Below, in pieces: positions 23,968 to 32,632 of a stretch of 41,620 nucleotides of DNA. Each line of letters starts with the position of its first letter. Position 1 is the first letter of the stretch. The stretch is from Deltaproteobacteria bacterium. GTDB taxonomy: Bacteria; Desulfobacterota; WTBG01; CAIYCZ01; CAIRTM01. The stretch spans positions 1 through 41,620 of the forward strand of contig JAJRXD010000131.1 in NCBI GenBank assembly GCA_024276465.1, read 5' to 3'. The position numbers were made by a program, and so were the translations under genes. The notes below the pieces were generated by a model. That model was not told where the DNA came from. It saw only the letters and a program-made list of their open reading frames with translations, and searched no databases.

Positions 23968-25539
23968 TTGAATGATCTCTATTCTTTGCCGGAAGAGGTT
24001 CCGTCTGACAAAGTTTTGAAACGTTGTCATAATTGTCATACGGAAAAAGGGCTTAAAGGCATTTTTACACACATATCTCACCGGTTCAAGCACAAAACCA
24101 GCCGTTCCCCCTTAGAGATTGTAGAACTTTGTTCAAGCTGCCATGCTGATAAGGACTTTAACAATGTTATGGGATTTGAAGGGCCGAGGGCGGAAGCAGT
24201 TGAGACCTACAAGGAGACAATCCATTACCGTATTCTTCAGCTTGGCGGAGATGACACGGCAGATTGCATCAGTTGTCACGCTTCAGAGAGCATCCATGAT
24301 ATCAGGCCTGCTTCTGACCCCCAATCCACCATATATCCGGATAATCGATACAAGACCTGCCGGTCGGGAAACTGTCATCCAAATGCAGGGCCGGAAATTT
24401 CAACTATTGACAGTCATTTGAGCAAGCACAAGGACAGAGGCCCGGAGATTCATGTTGTGGAAATTTTAATGGAGGGGGTAATGTGGTTTACCCTGTTTTT
24501 TCTCTTCACGTTAATGGGCATGGAAACATATGGCCGTATCAGAAACGGGGATGCGCGTTTCTTCAGGTGGCGCAGGAAACCCCAGCCTCTGTCGCAGAGC
24601 AATCTGACTGATAAAACTGCCACGACTGGAATTCCCAATCTGCACAGATATGTGGATTTTAATCCCAAGGGTGATCATCCCCGCTATTCTATTCATATTG
24701 TAATTAACCATGCAGTAATGCTTATTTCCTTTACTCTTGCGGTTGCCACGGGGCTGCCCCTGTTTTTTCACAATGCAGCCCTTTCCCACAAAGTAATAGA
24801 TCTTATGGGAGGTATTGATGTTACACGTTTAATCCACCGTGTAAACGCAGTTATTTTTACTGTTGATTGCCTGTATCACGTTCTGGTTGTGATTTTGGGA
24901 GTAGGCCGCAGGTTAATAAACGGAACGTTTGATCTGCGCAGGACCCAGTTTCCAATGTTAAAGGATGCAAAGGATCTGTTTCAGGATCTGTGTTATTTTC
25001 TGGGTCTCAGGGAAACACGGCCTAAAATGGAAAAATTTATGTACAAGCAGAAAATACACTATCTGGCAATGATCTGGGGGTGCTCAGTGCTGGCACTCTC
25101 AGGATCCTGTCTTCTTTTCCCTGAATTTATGGTTCAGTATATTCCTTTTCCAAAAATTTCTTTCAATATTCTGCGTCTGATGCATGCAGAGGAATCAGTG
25201 CTTGCATTTATGGTTATAACCCTGTGGCACATGTACAATGTTCATATAGCTCCGGGACGCTTTCCTGTACAGTGGGCTTTCTGGAACGGTAAAATCAACA
25301 AAGATCATCAAATTGAAGAGCACTTTTTAGAATACAAGCGTCAGGTTAAGGAGGGTGTAGCTGAATCTGAAGAGGAAAAACTGTTAAAACAATCTGCTGT
25401 TTCATCCGGAACCAAGAGGGTGAAAAGATCTCCGGTTGAGGCAATTATTGTTTTTGCTGCTGTGCTTTTTATATCTGCCTGTACTACTGGTTATCTGACA
25501 TTCAAGGTGCAGTTTGAAAAGAAAAGGAGCCGCATATAG
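23968..25539 (+). CDS. CbcL-like cytochrome bc: c-heme region plus b-type cytochrome membrane domain
   Basis: 523 aa if begun at TTG 23968, but that start would cut off the in-frame CKYCH just upstream and leave no signal peptide, so the true gene starts at 23542. Heme sites in this part: CHNCH, CSSCH, CISCH and C-RSGN-CH (CX4CH). Six TM helices follow: about residues 163-187, 240-265, 285-312, 367-388, 407-428 and 487-510. Histidines in INHAVML, LIHRVNAV, CLYHV, MHAEESV and LWHMYNVH are candidate b-heme ligands of a prokaryotic cytochrome b561/FdnI-like domain. Known relatives by architecture are Geobacter CbcL-type proteins, which pass quinol electrons to periplasmic cytochromes. The sixth helix ends in the periplasm by my topology count, which fits fusion to the heme domain downstream. 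Confidence 0.8.
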   Translation: MNDLYSLPEEVPSDKVLKRCHNCHTEKGLKGIFTHISHRFKHKTSRSPLEIVELCSSCHADKDFNNVMGFEGPRAEAVETYKETIHYRILQLGGDDTADCISCHASESIHDIRPASDPQSTIYPDNRYKTCRSGNCHPNAGPEISTIDSHLSKHKDRGPEIHVVEILMEGVMWFTLFFLFTLMGMETYGRIRNGDARFFRWRRKPQPLSQSNLTDKTATTGIPNLHRYVDFNPKGDHPRYSIHIVINHAVMLISFTLAVATGLPLFFHNAALSHKVIDLMGGIDVTRLIHRVNAVIFTVDCLYHVLVVILGVGRRLINGTFDLRRTQFPMLKDAKDLFQDLCYFLGLRETRPKMEKFMYKQKIHYLAMIWGCSVLALSGSCLLFPEFMVQYIPFPKISFNILRLMHAEESVLAFMVITLWHMYNVHIAPGRFPVQWAFWNGKINKDHQIEEHFLEYKRQVKEGVAESEEEKLLKQSAVSSGTKRVKRSPVEAIIVFAAVLFISACTTGYLTFKVQFEKKRSRI

Positions 25540-25553
25540 AGAAAAACATAGAT

Positions 25554-26210
25554 TTGTCTTTCCAGACACTGCGCATTAAAGATCAGGAAAGAAAGCAGCT
25601 CCATAACCATTTTCACCTCACAACCGAGGATATTAATCTGGAAGCATGGGCACAGAAGTCATCATGCATTGTCTGCCATTCTCCGTATCCTCATGGGAAA
25701 AAATCAAAAGCCAAGGCACTCATGAACCTGCACACTGAATTTTTAACCTGTCACTCCTGCCATATTAAAATAAAGGAAGGCGAGAAGATAAAGTTTGGCT
25801 GGATAAATCCGACCGGATTCAAACCTGAGGGAAAACCATATGGCACGACTCTGGATCCATCCACAGGACTGTTTGCCGCGACAGATGACCACTATTCAAA
25901 ACTGACCCCATATAGAAATATTAACGGGGTCTGGCAGGCAGTCACGTCCGACGAGATGGTTGGGATTGATTTCAAGTTAGGATCTGATCAAAATTATATG
26001 GAACAGTGGCATAAACTGCACAACAAAACAGAGCTGGAACATTTTGTAAAATGTACATCCTGTCATTCACCAGGAGGAATTATCGATTTCAAGGAACTTG
26101 GGTTTGAGCCTGCCAGGATAAATCAACTGGAAAAGCTTGAAATTGGCGGTATGTTTAACAATTATGAAACTTTTTATTTCCCTGATCTTTTTGAGGATAA
26201 ATTCAAATAA
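25554..26210 (+). CDS. Triheme c-type domain, probably the detached C-terminus of the cytochrome bc gene
   Basis: 218 aa from TTG 25554. Three CXXCH: CIVCH, CHSCH and CTSCH. There is no signal peptide and no hydrophobic segment, although c-heme attachment needs export. The frame is open back to 25518 without ATG, GTG or TTG. AAGGAG (25524-25529) lies six bases before ATA 25536, which overlaps the upstream TAG. Either the start is the rare ATA or, more likely, this domain is fused to the previous gene. Adding one A to the A-run at 25517-25520 gives FEKEKEPHIEKNIDLSF with no break after the sixth TM helix. It would then be a periplasmic triheme tail of the bc protein, making 11 c-type sites in all. 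Confidence 0.75.
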   Translation: MSFQTLRIKDQERKQLHNHFHLTTEDINLEAWAQKSSCIVCHSPYPHGKKSKAKALMNLHTEFLTCHSCHIKIKEGEKIKFGWINPTGFKPEGKPYGTTLDPSTGLFAATDDHYSKLTPYRNINGVWQAVTSDEMVGIDFKLGSDQNYMEQWHKLHNKTELEHFVKCTSCHSPGGIIDFKELGFEPARINQLEKLEIGGMFNNYETFYFPDLFEDKFK

Positions 26211-26214
26211 TACA

Positions 26215-28233
26215 ATGAAAAGATCAAAAACCACAATTTATCCGGTATTGTGTCTTATCTTCCTGATGTTTCCGTGTGCAGTTTTTGCTGAAACAGATCT
26301 TTACCGGCAGGCAGATACTGCTAAAAAATGCAGTATCTGTCATTACAGGTGGATATATACCTTTTATGTTGAGCACAGGGGGACTCCCCTTGCTCCACTG
26401 GATGAAGAAAAGGTGGTTGGAAAACAGGAAATGTGTCTGTCCTGCCATGATGGCTCTGTGCGTGACTCCCGTGACAGGATCTGCAATGATCCTGGACACA
26501 GGATTGGGGCGATTCCCTCGTCACGCGTCAGTATTCCCGAAAAGTTCCCTTTGGATGAGAACGGAGCCCTGCAGTGTGTTACATGTCATACCCCTCATGC
26601 CTTAAGCAGGCAGGGGGCAGCAACAGACGAGTTGTTTCTTCGCGCCCCGAACGTTAACTCATCTTTTTGCAAGCAGTGCCATGTTACTAAGCTGGGAGGG
26701 CAGGGTAAAGGGAACCATCCGGTAGACATTTTGCCATTAAAAAATCCGGACCTTATTATTAAAGCAGGGGGCAGACTTGGCACGGATCCCAAAAATCATA
26801 TTATATGTGAAACCTGTCATATTCCACATGGCGGGGTGAATAATAAATTTCTTGTTCTGTCTGTGGAGGATCCCAAAACCCGTTCTGTGCTGTGTGAAGT
26901 ATGTCACAGCAAAAAACCGGGTCTGGCAAAGGACCAGGCTCTTAACCGCTTTTCACATCCACTTGACCTTACGCCAGGGCTGACAGTAACAATGCCGGAT
27001 AAATGGAAGAATGGGAAAAAATTAGTTCGCGGAACAGGGGGTGAACTTGTTTGCAGGACATGTCATATCCCCCACGGCGCTGTTGACAAAAAGTATCTGC
27101 TTGCTGAACATAATTACAGGGATTCCATCTGTGTTGAGTGCCACAGTGAAAAGAGAAATATTGCGGATTCCAGCCATGACCTGAGAGTTATGAAGCCGGA
27201 TGAGATGAATATACAGGGCCATCGCGTCAGTGGTTTGGGGCCCTGCTCTCCATGCCATCTGGTACATGCCGGATCATCAAAGCTTATGTGGGCAAGAGAA
27301 GCAGCCATGGACGAAAAACCCGGAGAATTTTGTTTCAGCTGTCACAGTAAAGGCAAATCAGCGGGCAAAGTAATGCCTGAGGATTTTTCCCATCCCATGG
27401 AAATTACCCTGGCTGAGGAAAAGTCATCATCTTCTCTTCCTCTGTTTGACGAGAAGGGGATTAATATGAAGGGAAAAATTCGCTGCAGCACATGCCATGA
27501 TTTCCACAATCCTTTTCCATTATATGATGACAATTCAGAGAATGGAAAAAAACACTCTAAATTTTTGCGTTTGTCTCAAAAGGGCTCTTCGGGAATCTGT
27601 GTTGACTGTCATCCGTGGCATGGCCTGGTAGAAGGTACAGACCATGATCTGAACATAACCGCCCCTGATTTTATAAACATATCCGGTCAGACACCAGCAC
27701 AGAGTGGTGTTTGCGGCCCCTGCCATGTTGCACATAATGCCGGGTTTAAGAAGTTTTTGTGGTCAGCCCCTGCAGGCCCGTCTTTACCGAAAGGCTGGAA
27801 CCCGGCATACACAACTGACAAGGATATAATGGCCAGGCTGTGTACAGGATGCCATTCGCCTGGTAAAATTGCAGAAAAGCATGTTCCCAAGTTTGGTCTC
27901 CATCCAAGGGAAAAAATGGTTGAGGGTAAGCCCCTGTTAGCTCTTGAAATACATAAGGATGAATTTCCAACTTTTACTGATACCGGGGAGATAGCAGATA
28001 ACGGGAATATTGTCTGCTCCACATGTCATAATCCCCATCAATGGGATCCAGATGTTGAAGCAAAAGGCCCTGGAGAGATAATAGAAGGGGATTCCGGCAA
28101 CAGTTTTTTAAGAGCTGATCTTCACTCTGTATTCTGCACAGGGTGCCATGGAATAGAGGGGCTTATTAAATTTACATATTTTCACCGCAGTATTGGAAGG
28201 TTAAAGAAGGATGCCCCGTTTACTGTCAAATAA
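26215..28233 (+). CDS. Secreted 16-heme cytochrome c, second paralogue
   Basis: 672 aa from ATG 26215, five bases after the previous stop; a longer frame from 26137 overlaps the upstream gene and is unlikely. Signal peptide about 1-25 (ending VFAE). Sixteen CXXCH: CSICH, CLSCH, CVTCH, CKQCH, CETCH, CEVCH, CRTCH, CVECH, CSPCH, CFSCH, CSTCH, CVDCH, CGPCH, CTGCH, CSTCH and CTGCH. It matches 18826 across its length (LVLSVEDPKTRSVLCE, NRFSHPxDLTPG, GPCSPCHLVHAGS, FHNPFPLYDD, CTGCHSPGKIAE) and is closer to it than to 28246 by eye. Following the cytochrome bc gene, it may be its direct periplasmic electron acceptor. Confidence 0.88.
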   Translation: MKRSKTTIYPVLCLIFLMFPCAVFAETDLYRQADTAKKCSICHYRWIYTFYVEHRGTPLAPLDEEKVVGKQEMCLSCHDGSVRDSRDRICNDPGHRIGAIPSSRVSIPEKFPLDENGALQCVTCHTPHALSRQGAATDELFLRAPNVNSSFCKQCHVTKLGGQGKGNHPVDILPLKNPDLIIKAGGRLGTDPKNHIICETCHIPHGGVNNKFLVLSVEDPKTRSVLCEVCHSKKPGLAKDQALNRFSHPLDLTPGLTVTMPDKWKNGKKLVRGTGGELVCRTCHIPHGAVDKKYLLAEHNYRDSICVECHSEKRNIADSSHDLRVMKPDEMNIQGHRVSGLGPCSPCHLVHAGSSKLMWAREAAMDEKPGEFCFSCHSKGKSAGKVMPEDFSHPMEITLAEEKSSSSLPLFDEKGINMKGKIRCSTCHDFHNPFPLYDDNSENGKKHSKFLRLSQKGSSGICVDCHPWHGLVEGTDHDLNITAPDFINISGQTPAQSGVCGPCHVAHNAGFKKFLWSAPAGPSLPKGWNPAYTTDKDIMARLCTGCHSPGKIAEKHVPKFGLHPREKMVEGKPLLALEIHKDEFPTFTDTGEIADNGNIVCSTCHNPHQWDPDVEAKGPGEIIEGDSGNSFLRADLHSVFCTGCHGIEGLIKFTYFHRSIGRLKKDAPFTVK

Positions 28234-28245
28234 ACAGATGATACT

Positions 28246-30282
28246 ATGATATTTGGGAAAAAAGACGTACTGCAACTGATACACCCCGCAGTTTTTCTGC
28301 TGGTTTCAGTTTCAACAGCCCTGTGTGCTTCTTCACAAGATTCCTTAAAACCCGATTCAGCAAAAGAATGTGCAATATGCCATTACAACTGGGTCGACAC
28401 TTTTTTTGTTGAACATAGAAGTACCGAGTTTGCAGCACTGCCGGAAAAAAACGCTGTGGCTTCTGAAGAGATGTGCTTTTCGTGTCATGACGGTTCAACG
28501 GTAGATTCCAGAAAAAAAGTTCATAATGACAGAAAACATCAGGTTGGCATTACACCATCAAAGAATATGAGGATTCCGGATATTTTCCCGCTTGATGAAG
28601 AAGGGAAGATAAACTGTGCAACGTGTCACAGTGCCCATGGTGTGTCAAGCGACCCCGGGATCGAGAAAACCATCTTTTTAAGAACATCTAATGAAAACTC
28701 CAGGATGTGCAGGATGTGCCATGCAGATAAGACCGGAGGGCAGGAGAAGGGAAACCATCCCATTGACGTTAACAGCCTGAATATCCCAGAGAAAATAGTC
28801 AGATACGGTGGTTTCAGGGGCAGTGATCCAAACCAGGTGATTTGTGAAAGCTGTCATGTGGCCCATGGGGGATTTACTGATAAACGCCTTGTTTTACCTG
28901 TGGACAGCCCTGCAACGTATCCTGTGCTTTGTGAACAGTGCCATTCTGATAAAATACCGGGTGATCTTCCATTCAGCAATATTTTACATCCGCTTAATGT
29001 TCCCCCGGGGATGCGGGTTAAACCCCTTGAAAAATGGAGCAGCGGTAAAAAAGTAATAGTAGGATCAAACAGGGAAATAGTCTGCATGACATGTCATGCT
29101 GCACATGGCGCGGTTGGCAAAAAAGCACTTCTTGTTGATCGAAACAACAGGGATTTTCTGTGTGTTCAGTGCCACACCGGAAAAGAAAATATTACCGGGT
29201 CCAGCCATGATGTGTTCAATTTAAAAGCAAAACAAAAAAAATCGTCTAAACCCCTTGCTGCTGAAACAGGGGCATGTTCGCCATGCCATCTGGTTCATGA
29301 AGGGTCAGCAAAGCTTTTCTGGACAGGAGAAAAAATTAAGGAGGAAAGGCCTGGAGAGTTTTGTAACAGCTGTCATTGTTCGGGCGGCTCAGCAGAAAAA
29401 GTGATGCCTGAGCAGTATTCTCATCCGGAGAATATCATGCTGCCGGAAGGAATAGAGCCTTTGTCGATCCCCCTCTTTGACAACAATGGTTTAAATGTTA
29501 ATGGGGAAATTCGCTGTGGTACATGTCATGATTTTCATAATCCCTTTCCATTGAATGCTGATCCTGACAAGAAGGGGGAGAAACACGGAAAATTTTTACG
29601 CATGTTACAAGACGATGCTTCAGGTATATGTATTGTCTGTCATCCAATGCATGGGTTGATTGAGGGTACAGATCATGACCTGAATATAACAGTACCTGAT
29701 TTCATCAATACTTCCGGACAGACACCTGCACAGGGAGGTGTCTGCAGTCCGTGCCACGTGGCCCACAATGCCGGTTTTCAAAAATTCCAGTGGTCAGCCC
29801 CTGTAGGACCGGCTGTTCTGAAGGGGTGGAATGAATCTTTTGCTTCAGATAAAGATTTAATGACGACGTTGTGTACAGGGTGTCATTCTCCAGGGAAAAA
29901 TGCAGAGACACAGATTCCCAGATTCGGACTTCACCCAAAAGGCTTTATTGTCCCTCAAAAAGAGACGGCTGATGGAATGCCCACTCTTAAGTTTGAATTT
30001 GTTAAGGATGAATTTCCGATTTTTTCTGCTACAGGGGAAATAGCAGAAACAGGCAATATTGTCTGTTCCACATGCCACAATCCCCATCAATGGGATCCCC
30101 ATGTCAAAGACAGGGGCCCTGGCAGGGAGACAGAAGGCAATGTTACCAACAGTTTCTTAAGGCCAAAGCTTCATTCAAGGTTTTGTACGGAATGTCATGG
30201 AATGGATGGACTTATCAAACTGAAATATTTTCACAGCCCCCTTGGCAGGACAAGCAGGAAACACCCGTTTTCTTTTAAATAG
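28246..30282 (+). CDS. Secreted 16-heme cytochrome c, third paralogue
   Basis: 678 aa, signal peptide about 1-29 (ending LCASS). Sixteen CXXCH: CAICH, CFSCH, CATCH, CRMCH, CESCH, CEQCH, CMTCH, CVQCH, CSPCH, CNSCH, CGTCH, CIVCH, CSPCH, CTGCH, CSTCH and CTECH. Heme order and blocks are those of 18826 and 26215, with more divergence (LVLPVDSPATYPVLCE, insertion FIVPQKETADG near residue 570). CHCSG after CNSCH adds a stray cysteine. It is the last gene of the long plus-strand run. The gene that follows is convergent at 30368, and I see no strong terminator in the 85-base gap. Confidence 0.88.
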   Translation: MIFGKKDVLQLIHPAVFLLVSVSTALCASSQDSLKPDSAKECAICHYNWVDTFFVEHRSTEFAALPEKNAVASEEMCFSCHDGSTVDSRKKVHNDRKHQVGITPSKNMRIPDIFPLDEEGKINCATCHSAHGVSSDPGIEKTIFLRTSNENSRMCRMCHADKTGGQEKGNHPIDVNSLNIPEKIVRYGGFRGSDPNQVICESCHVAHGGFTDKRLVLPVDSPATYPVLCEQCHSDKIPGDLPFSNILHPLNVPPGMRVKPLEKWSSGKKVIVGSNREIVCMTCHAAHGAVGKKALLVDRNNRDFLCVQCHTGKENITGSSHDVFNLKAKQKKSSKPLAAETGACSPCHLVHEGSAKLFWTGEKIKEERPGEFCNSCHCSGGSAEKVMPEQYSHPENIMLPEGIEPLSIPLFDNNGLNVNGEIRCGTCHDFHNPFPLNADPDKKGEKHGKFLRMLQDDASGICIVCHPMHGLIEGTDHDLNITVPDFINTSGQTPAQGGVCSPCHVAHNAGFQKFQWSAPVGPAVLKGWNESFASDKDLMTTLCTGCHSPGKNAETQIPRFGLHPKGFIVPQKETADGMPTLKFEFVKDEFPIFSATGEIAETGNIVCSTCHNPHQWDPHVKDRGPGRETEGNVTNSFLRPKLHSRFCTECHGMDGLIKLKYFHSPLGRTSRKHPFSFK

Positions 30283-30367
30283 AACGGCGGGCTGGTAAAA
30301 TGTGCTGATGAATCTTAAAAAAGGCTGTCATGGCTGATTTGGTATGGGTGGCAGTTCCGGTGGATGT

Positions 30368-30772
30368 TTATAGTTCCTGATCCACTAACATACCCTGAAA
30401 AAACAGGGGAAACATCTCGGTGTAATTAACAATGAGAGTTCCGGTTCCAAATATAAATGGCTGCCGGGTCAATCCAACCAGAGTAATTACGATATCAACA
30501 TTTTTTCCAGCAATGCTTTCATCTACTGAAGTGTATACCCCTGCAAAAGAATTGGCAAACGAGAAATAGTAGCCTGCTCCGCTGAACCGTGAAAATGAAA
30601 GGCTGACTTGCTCCCCGAAGCTGATTTCAGAATTAAAAACATCTATCAGAGAGTAAAAGAAACAATTATATTTGTTCCCCCAGACTGCGCTTGCTTCAAT
30701 AGTTTGAGCTTTAACAATAGAGGGAAGCAACAGGACTATGACAGCAACGAATATGAGAATACCTTTTCGCAT
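30368..30772 (-). CDS. Small secreted hypothetical protein
   Basis: 134 aa from ATG at 30772, with AAAGGAGG eight bases upstream, which rules out the longer frame start at 30799. Signal peptide about 1-23 (ending VKAQ). The mature part is beta-rich with Phe/Ser/Gly runs (SFSRFSGAGYYFSF, FIFGTGTLIVNYT) and no Cys except one near YNCFF. I do not recognise a family. It is convergent with the cytochrome cluster and divergent from the OB-fold gene at 30976, sharing the 203-base interval as a promoter region. A periplasmic or surface protein. Confidence 0.7.
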   Translation of the reverse strand: MRKGILIFVAVIVLLLPSIVKAQTIEASAVWGNKYNCFFYSLIDVFNSEISFGEQVSLSFSRFSGAGYYFSFANSFAGVYTSVDESIAGKNVDIVITLVGLTRQPFIFGTGTLIVNYTEMFPLFFQGMLVDQEL

Positions 30773-30975
30773 TAACTTAACCTCCTTTGATAACAGCAAA
30801 AAGAATGTAAACAGTTCTGTTTAATTAATAAATAATGAAACATTTTTGCTTGAATGTCAAGTAAAAACAGACTAAAATCATTAAATCCGGGGAGGTAAGG
30901 AATCTCTGCTTGCTTGCTGCGGAAGATTAAAAACAGTCGCCCTTAACATTTATTTTACAGACAGGAGAAAAACTG

Positions 30976-31743
30976 ATGAATAGACTCACATGTTTGCTTT
31001 TGACAGCACTGATTGTTTTAATTTCTGGAACCTGGTGTTCCGGGAAAACATCTGAAGAAACTAATGAGCTGTTGACAAATCATCCTTCCAGGCTGAATTC
31101 AGCCCCAGCTGCCTACACAGGTACTGTTGTTGAGACTATGAACACTTCTGGTTACACTTATGTCAGGATTGACACGGGAAAGGAGAAGATATGGGTTGCT
31201 GCCCCGGAGTTTCAGGTTAAAGTTGGAGATAAAGTCAAAGCTCCTCAAGGCGCTCCCATGAAAAATTACCGCAGTAAAACCCTGAACCGAACTTTCGGCA
31301 TGGTCTATTTTGTCGGCAAAATAGGGGTGCTGGAAAAAGAGCAGGCTGCTGGCCTGGCTTCCAGCGATCACCCGAATTTAAACTCAGGCAGTAAAGGTTC
31401 CCAGCAGGTCCCTTCTGTAGTTGACTTCTCCGGGATAACAAGGCCTGACGGTGGAAAAACAGTTGCGGAAATCCATAATGAGAAAAAAGATCTTTCAGGT
31501 AAAAAAATTATTGTTCGTGGAAAGGTGGTGAAGTTTAATTCCAAGATAATGGGCACGAATTGGGCTCACATTCAAGACGGTACTGGTGCAGAAGGAACAA
31601 ACGACCTGACCGTTACTACCAGTGCCAATGTAAAAGCAGGTGACACAGTTCTGGTAAGGGGTGTGGTTGCTGTAGACAAGGATTTTGGATCAGGTTATAA
31701 ATATAAAGTCATTATTGAGGATGCTATGATTACAGTGGAATAA
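30976..31743 (+). CDS. Secreted NrfJ-like protein with two OB-fold regions
   Basis: 255 aa, AGGAGA before ATG 30976. Signal peptide or lipoprotein-like N-terminus (LISGTWCSGK, Cys at about 22). Residues about 45-115 (YTGTVVETMNTSGYTYVRID, KEKIWVAAPEFQVKVGD, KNYRSKTLNRTF) match the NrfJ-type family as I know it, seen near cytochromes and metal or redox systems. Residues about 150-255 (DLSGKKIIVRGKVVKFN, NWAHIQDGTG, DLTVTTSANVKAGDTVLVRG) look like a second OB fold of the nucleic-acid-binding type, here likely periplasmic. Function unknown; a structural or metal-binding periplasmic protein is the cautious call. Confidence 0.75.
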   Translation: MNRLTCLLLTALIVLISGTWCSGKTSEETNELLTNHPSRLNSAPAAYTGTVVETMNTSGYTYVRIDTGKEKIWVAAPEFQVKVGDKVKAPQGAPMKNYRSKTLNRTFGMVYFVGKIGVLEKEQAAGLASSDHPNLNSGSKGSQQVPSVVDFSGITRPDGGKTVAEIHNEKKDLSGKKIIVRGKVVKFNSKIMGTNWAHIQDGTGAEGTNDLTVTTSANVKAGDTVLVRGVVAVDKDFGSGYKYKVIIEDAMITVE

Positions 31744-31768
31744 AAAGCCCTGCCAGGAGTCAGTAATT

Positions 31769-32005
31769 TTATATTTTATATCTATTATAGAGTTCTTTCC
31801 TTACAGGACAGGTACAAACATGGGATGACCCAAAAGACATCTGGTAAGAACACAATTCACTATTAATGCATTTAATAAAATGCAGGTTGTCAGTTACACA
31901 TTGTTCAACTTTACAGAGGGTCAGCTGGTTACCGGATAAGCAAGAGAAGTTTTTTCTGCACTCAGTGGATGCCTTTTTAGTTTCCTCATTTATTCTTAAG
32001 TCCAT
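31769..32005 (-). CDS. Small cysteine-rich cytoplasmic protein (8 Cys)
   Basis: 78 aa from ATG at 32005, with GAGG about eight bases upstream; the longer frame from 32056 is less likely. Cysteines at 16, 22, 31, 36, 46, 52, 64 and 66, the last two as VCTCPVRKELY. There is no signal peptide, so the cysteines more likely bind Zn or Fe-S than form disulfides. The regular Cys spacing and aromatic spacing (HFIKC, CSYQM) argue for a real protein. I recall similar small conserved hypotheticals but cannot name a family. Convergent with the OB-fold gene and downstream of the c554-like gene on the same strand. Confidence 0.6.
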   Translation of the reverse strand: MDLRINEETKKASTECRKNFSCLSGNQLTLCKVEQCVTDNLHFIKCINSELCSYQMSFGSSHVCTCPVRKELYNRYKI

Positions 32006-32101
32006 TTTGCAGGCCTCAAAGAGAAATGTAATATGCAAAATTAATGAAGTCGGCAAAATTATAGGACAGATGGTGGGGTAAAGTCAACGGGACAAATCAG
32101 C

Positions 32102-32143
32102 CATCAAAACCCCCTCCCTGTGCGCAGGGAGGGGGTTTTGATG
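32102..32143 (-). terminator. Perfect 19-bp hairpin, likely terminator of the c554-like gene
   Basis: Arms 32102-32120 and 32125-32143 are exact inverted repeats (including cccctccctg and cagggagggg) around a four-base loop. The T4 in the arm end and the position just after the stop of the minus-strand cytochrome at 32159 support termination. Being symmetrical, it may work on both strands. Confidence 0.85.
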
Positions 32144-32158
32144 AATGCTTATTATCCC

Positions 32159-32632
32159 TTATTTATTTTTATGTTTTATCTCCTCATATCGTTTTTTGAA
32201 ATCAAATCCCTTGTAGTGTGGACTCCTTTCATTATGACACTTTTTGCACGTATGTTCATCAGGGGCTATTATTAAACCAGCCTCAACAGCAAGCTTCCTT
32301 TGGAGCTCAGGGTTGGCTTTATATTTTTTCTTGTTCATTATTTTAGCACTGCTGAACTTACTGCCCGGACCATGACAAACTTCACAGTGAATGCCAGGCA
32401 GATTGGGATCATTATTGGTGGTATGGCATTCAATGCACTTGGGATCTTTTTTTTCAGCATCTTTTAGCTGGTCAAAGGCTTTTGAGTGCTTTGTCTTTTT
32501 CCAGGTTTTGTAAATTTTAATATGGCATGTTTTACATTTTTTTACACCTTTATATGTTGCCCCATCTGCTTTTACATAAGCTGGTGTGAAACCGAAAAAC
32601 AGTAAAATTAAAAATATTGTCAGTTTTCGCAT
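32159..32632 (-). CDS. Secreted tetraheme cytochrome, c554-like
   Basis: 157 aa, with AAGGAGGA five bases before the ATG. Signal peptide about 1-22 (ending VKAD). Four CXXCH: CKTCH, CIECH, CEVCH and CKKCH. The layout YKGVKKCKTCHIKIYKTW, CIECHTT, GIHCEVCHGPGS and HTCKKCHNERSP-YKGFDF matches the cytochrome c554/multiheme family, a small electron carrier found widely. It is transcribed opposite to the main cluster from the 32633-32954 interval. It is probably independently regulated, with its own hairpin terminator. It lacks the TPH and DPH module seen in the cluster, so it belongs to another lineage. Confidence 0.9.
   Translation of the reverse strand: MRKLTIFLILLFFGFTPAYVKADGATYKGVKKCKTCHIKIYKTWKKTKHSKAFDQLKDAEKKDPKCIECHTTNNDPNLPGIHCEVCHGPGSKFSSAKIMNKKKYKANPELQRKLAVEAGLIIAPDEHTCKKCHNERSPHYKGFDFKKRYEEIKHKNK

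Noticed and set aside
31866-32081. 71-codon plus-strand ORF
   Set aside because: Overlaps the cysteine-rich minus-strand gene, which has better start context and composition.
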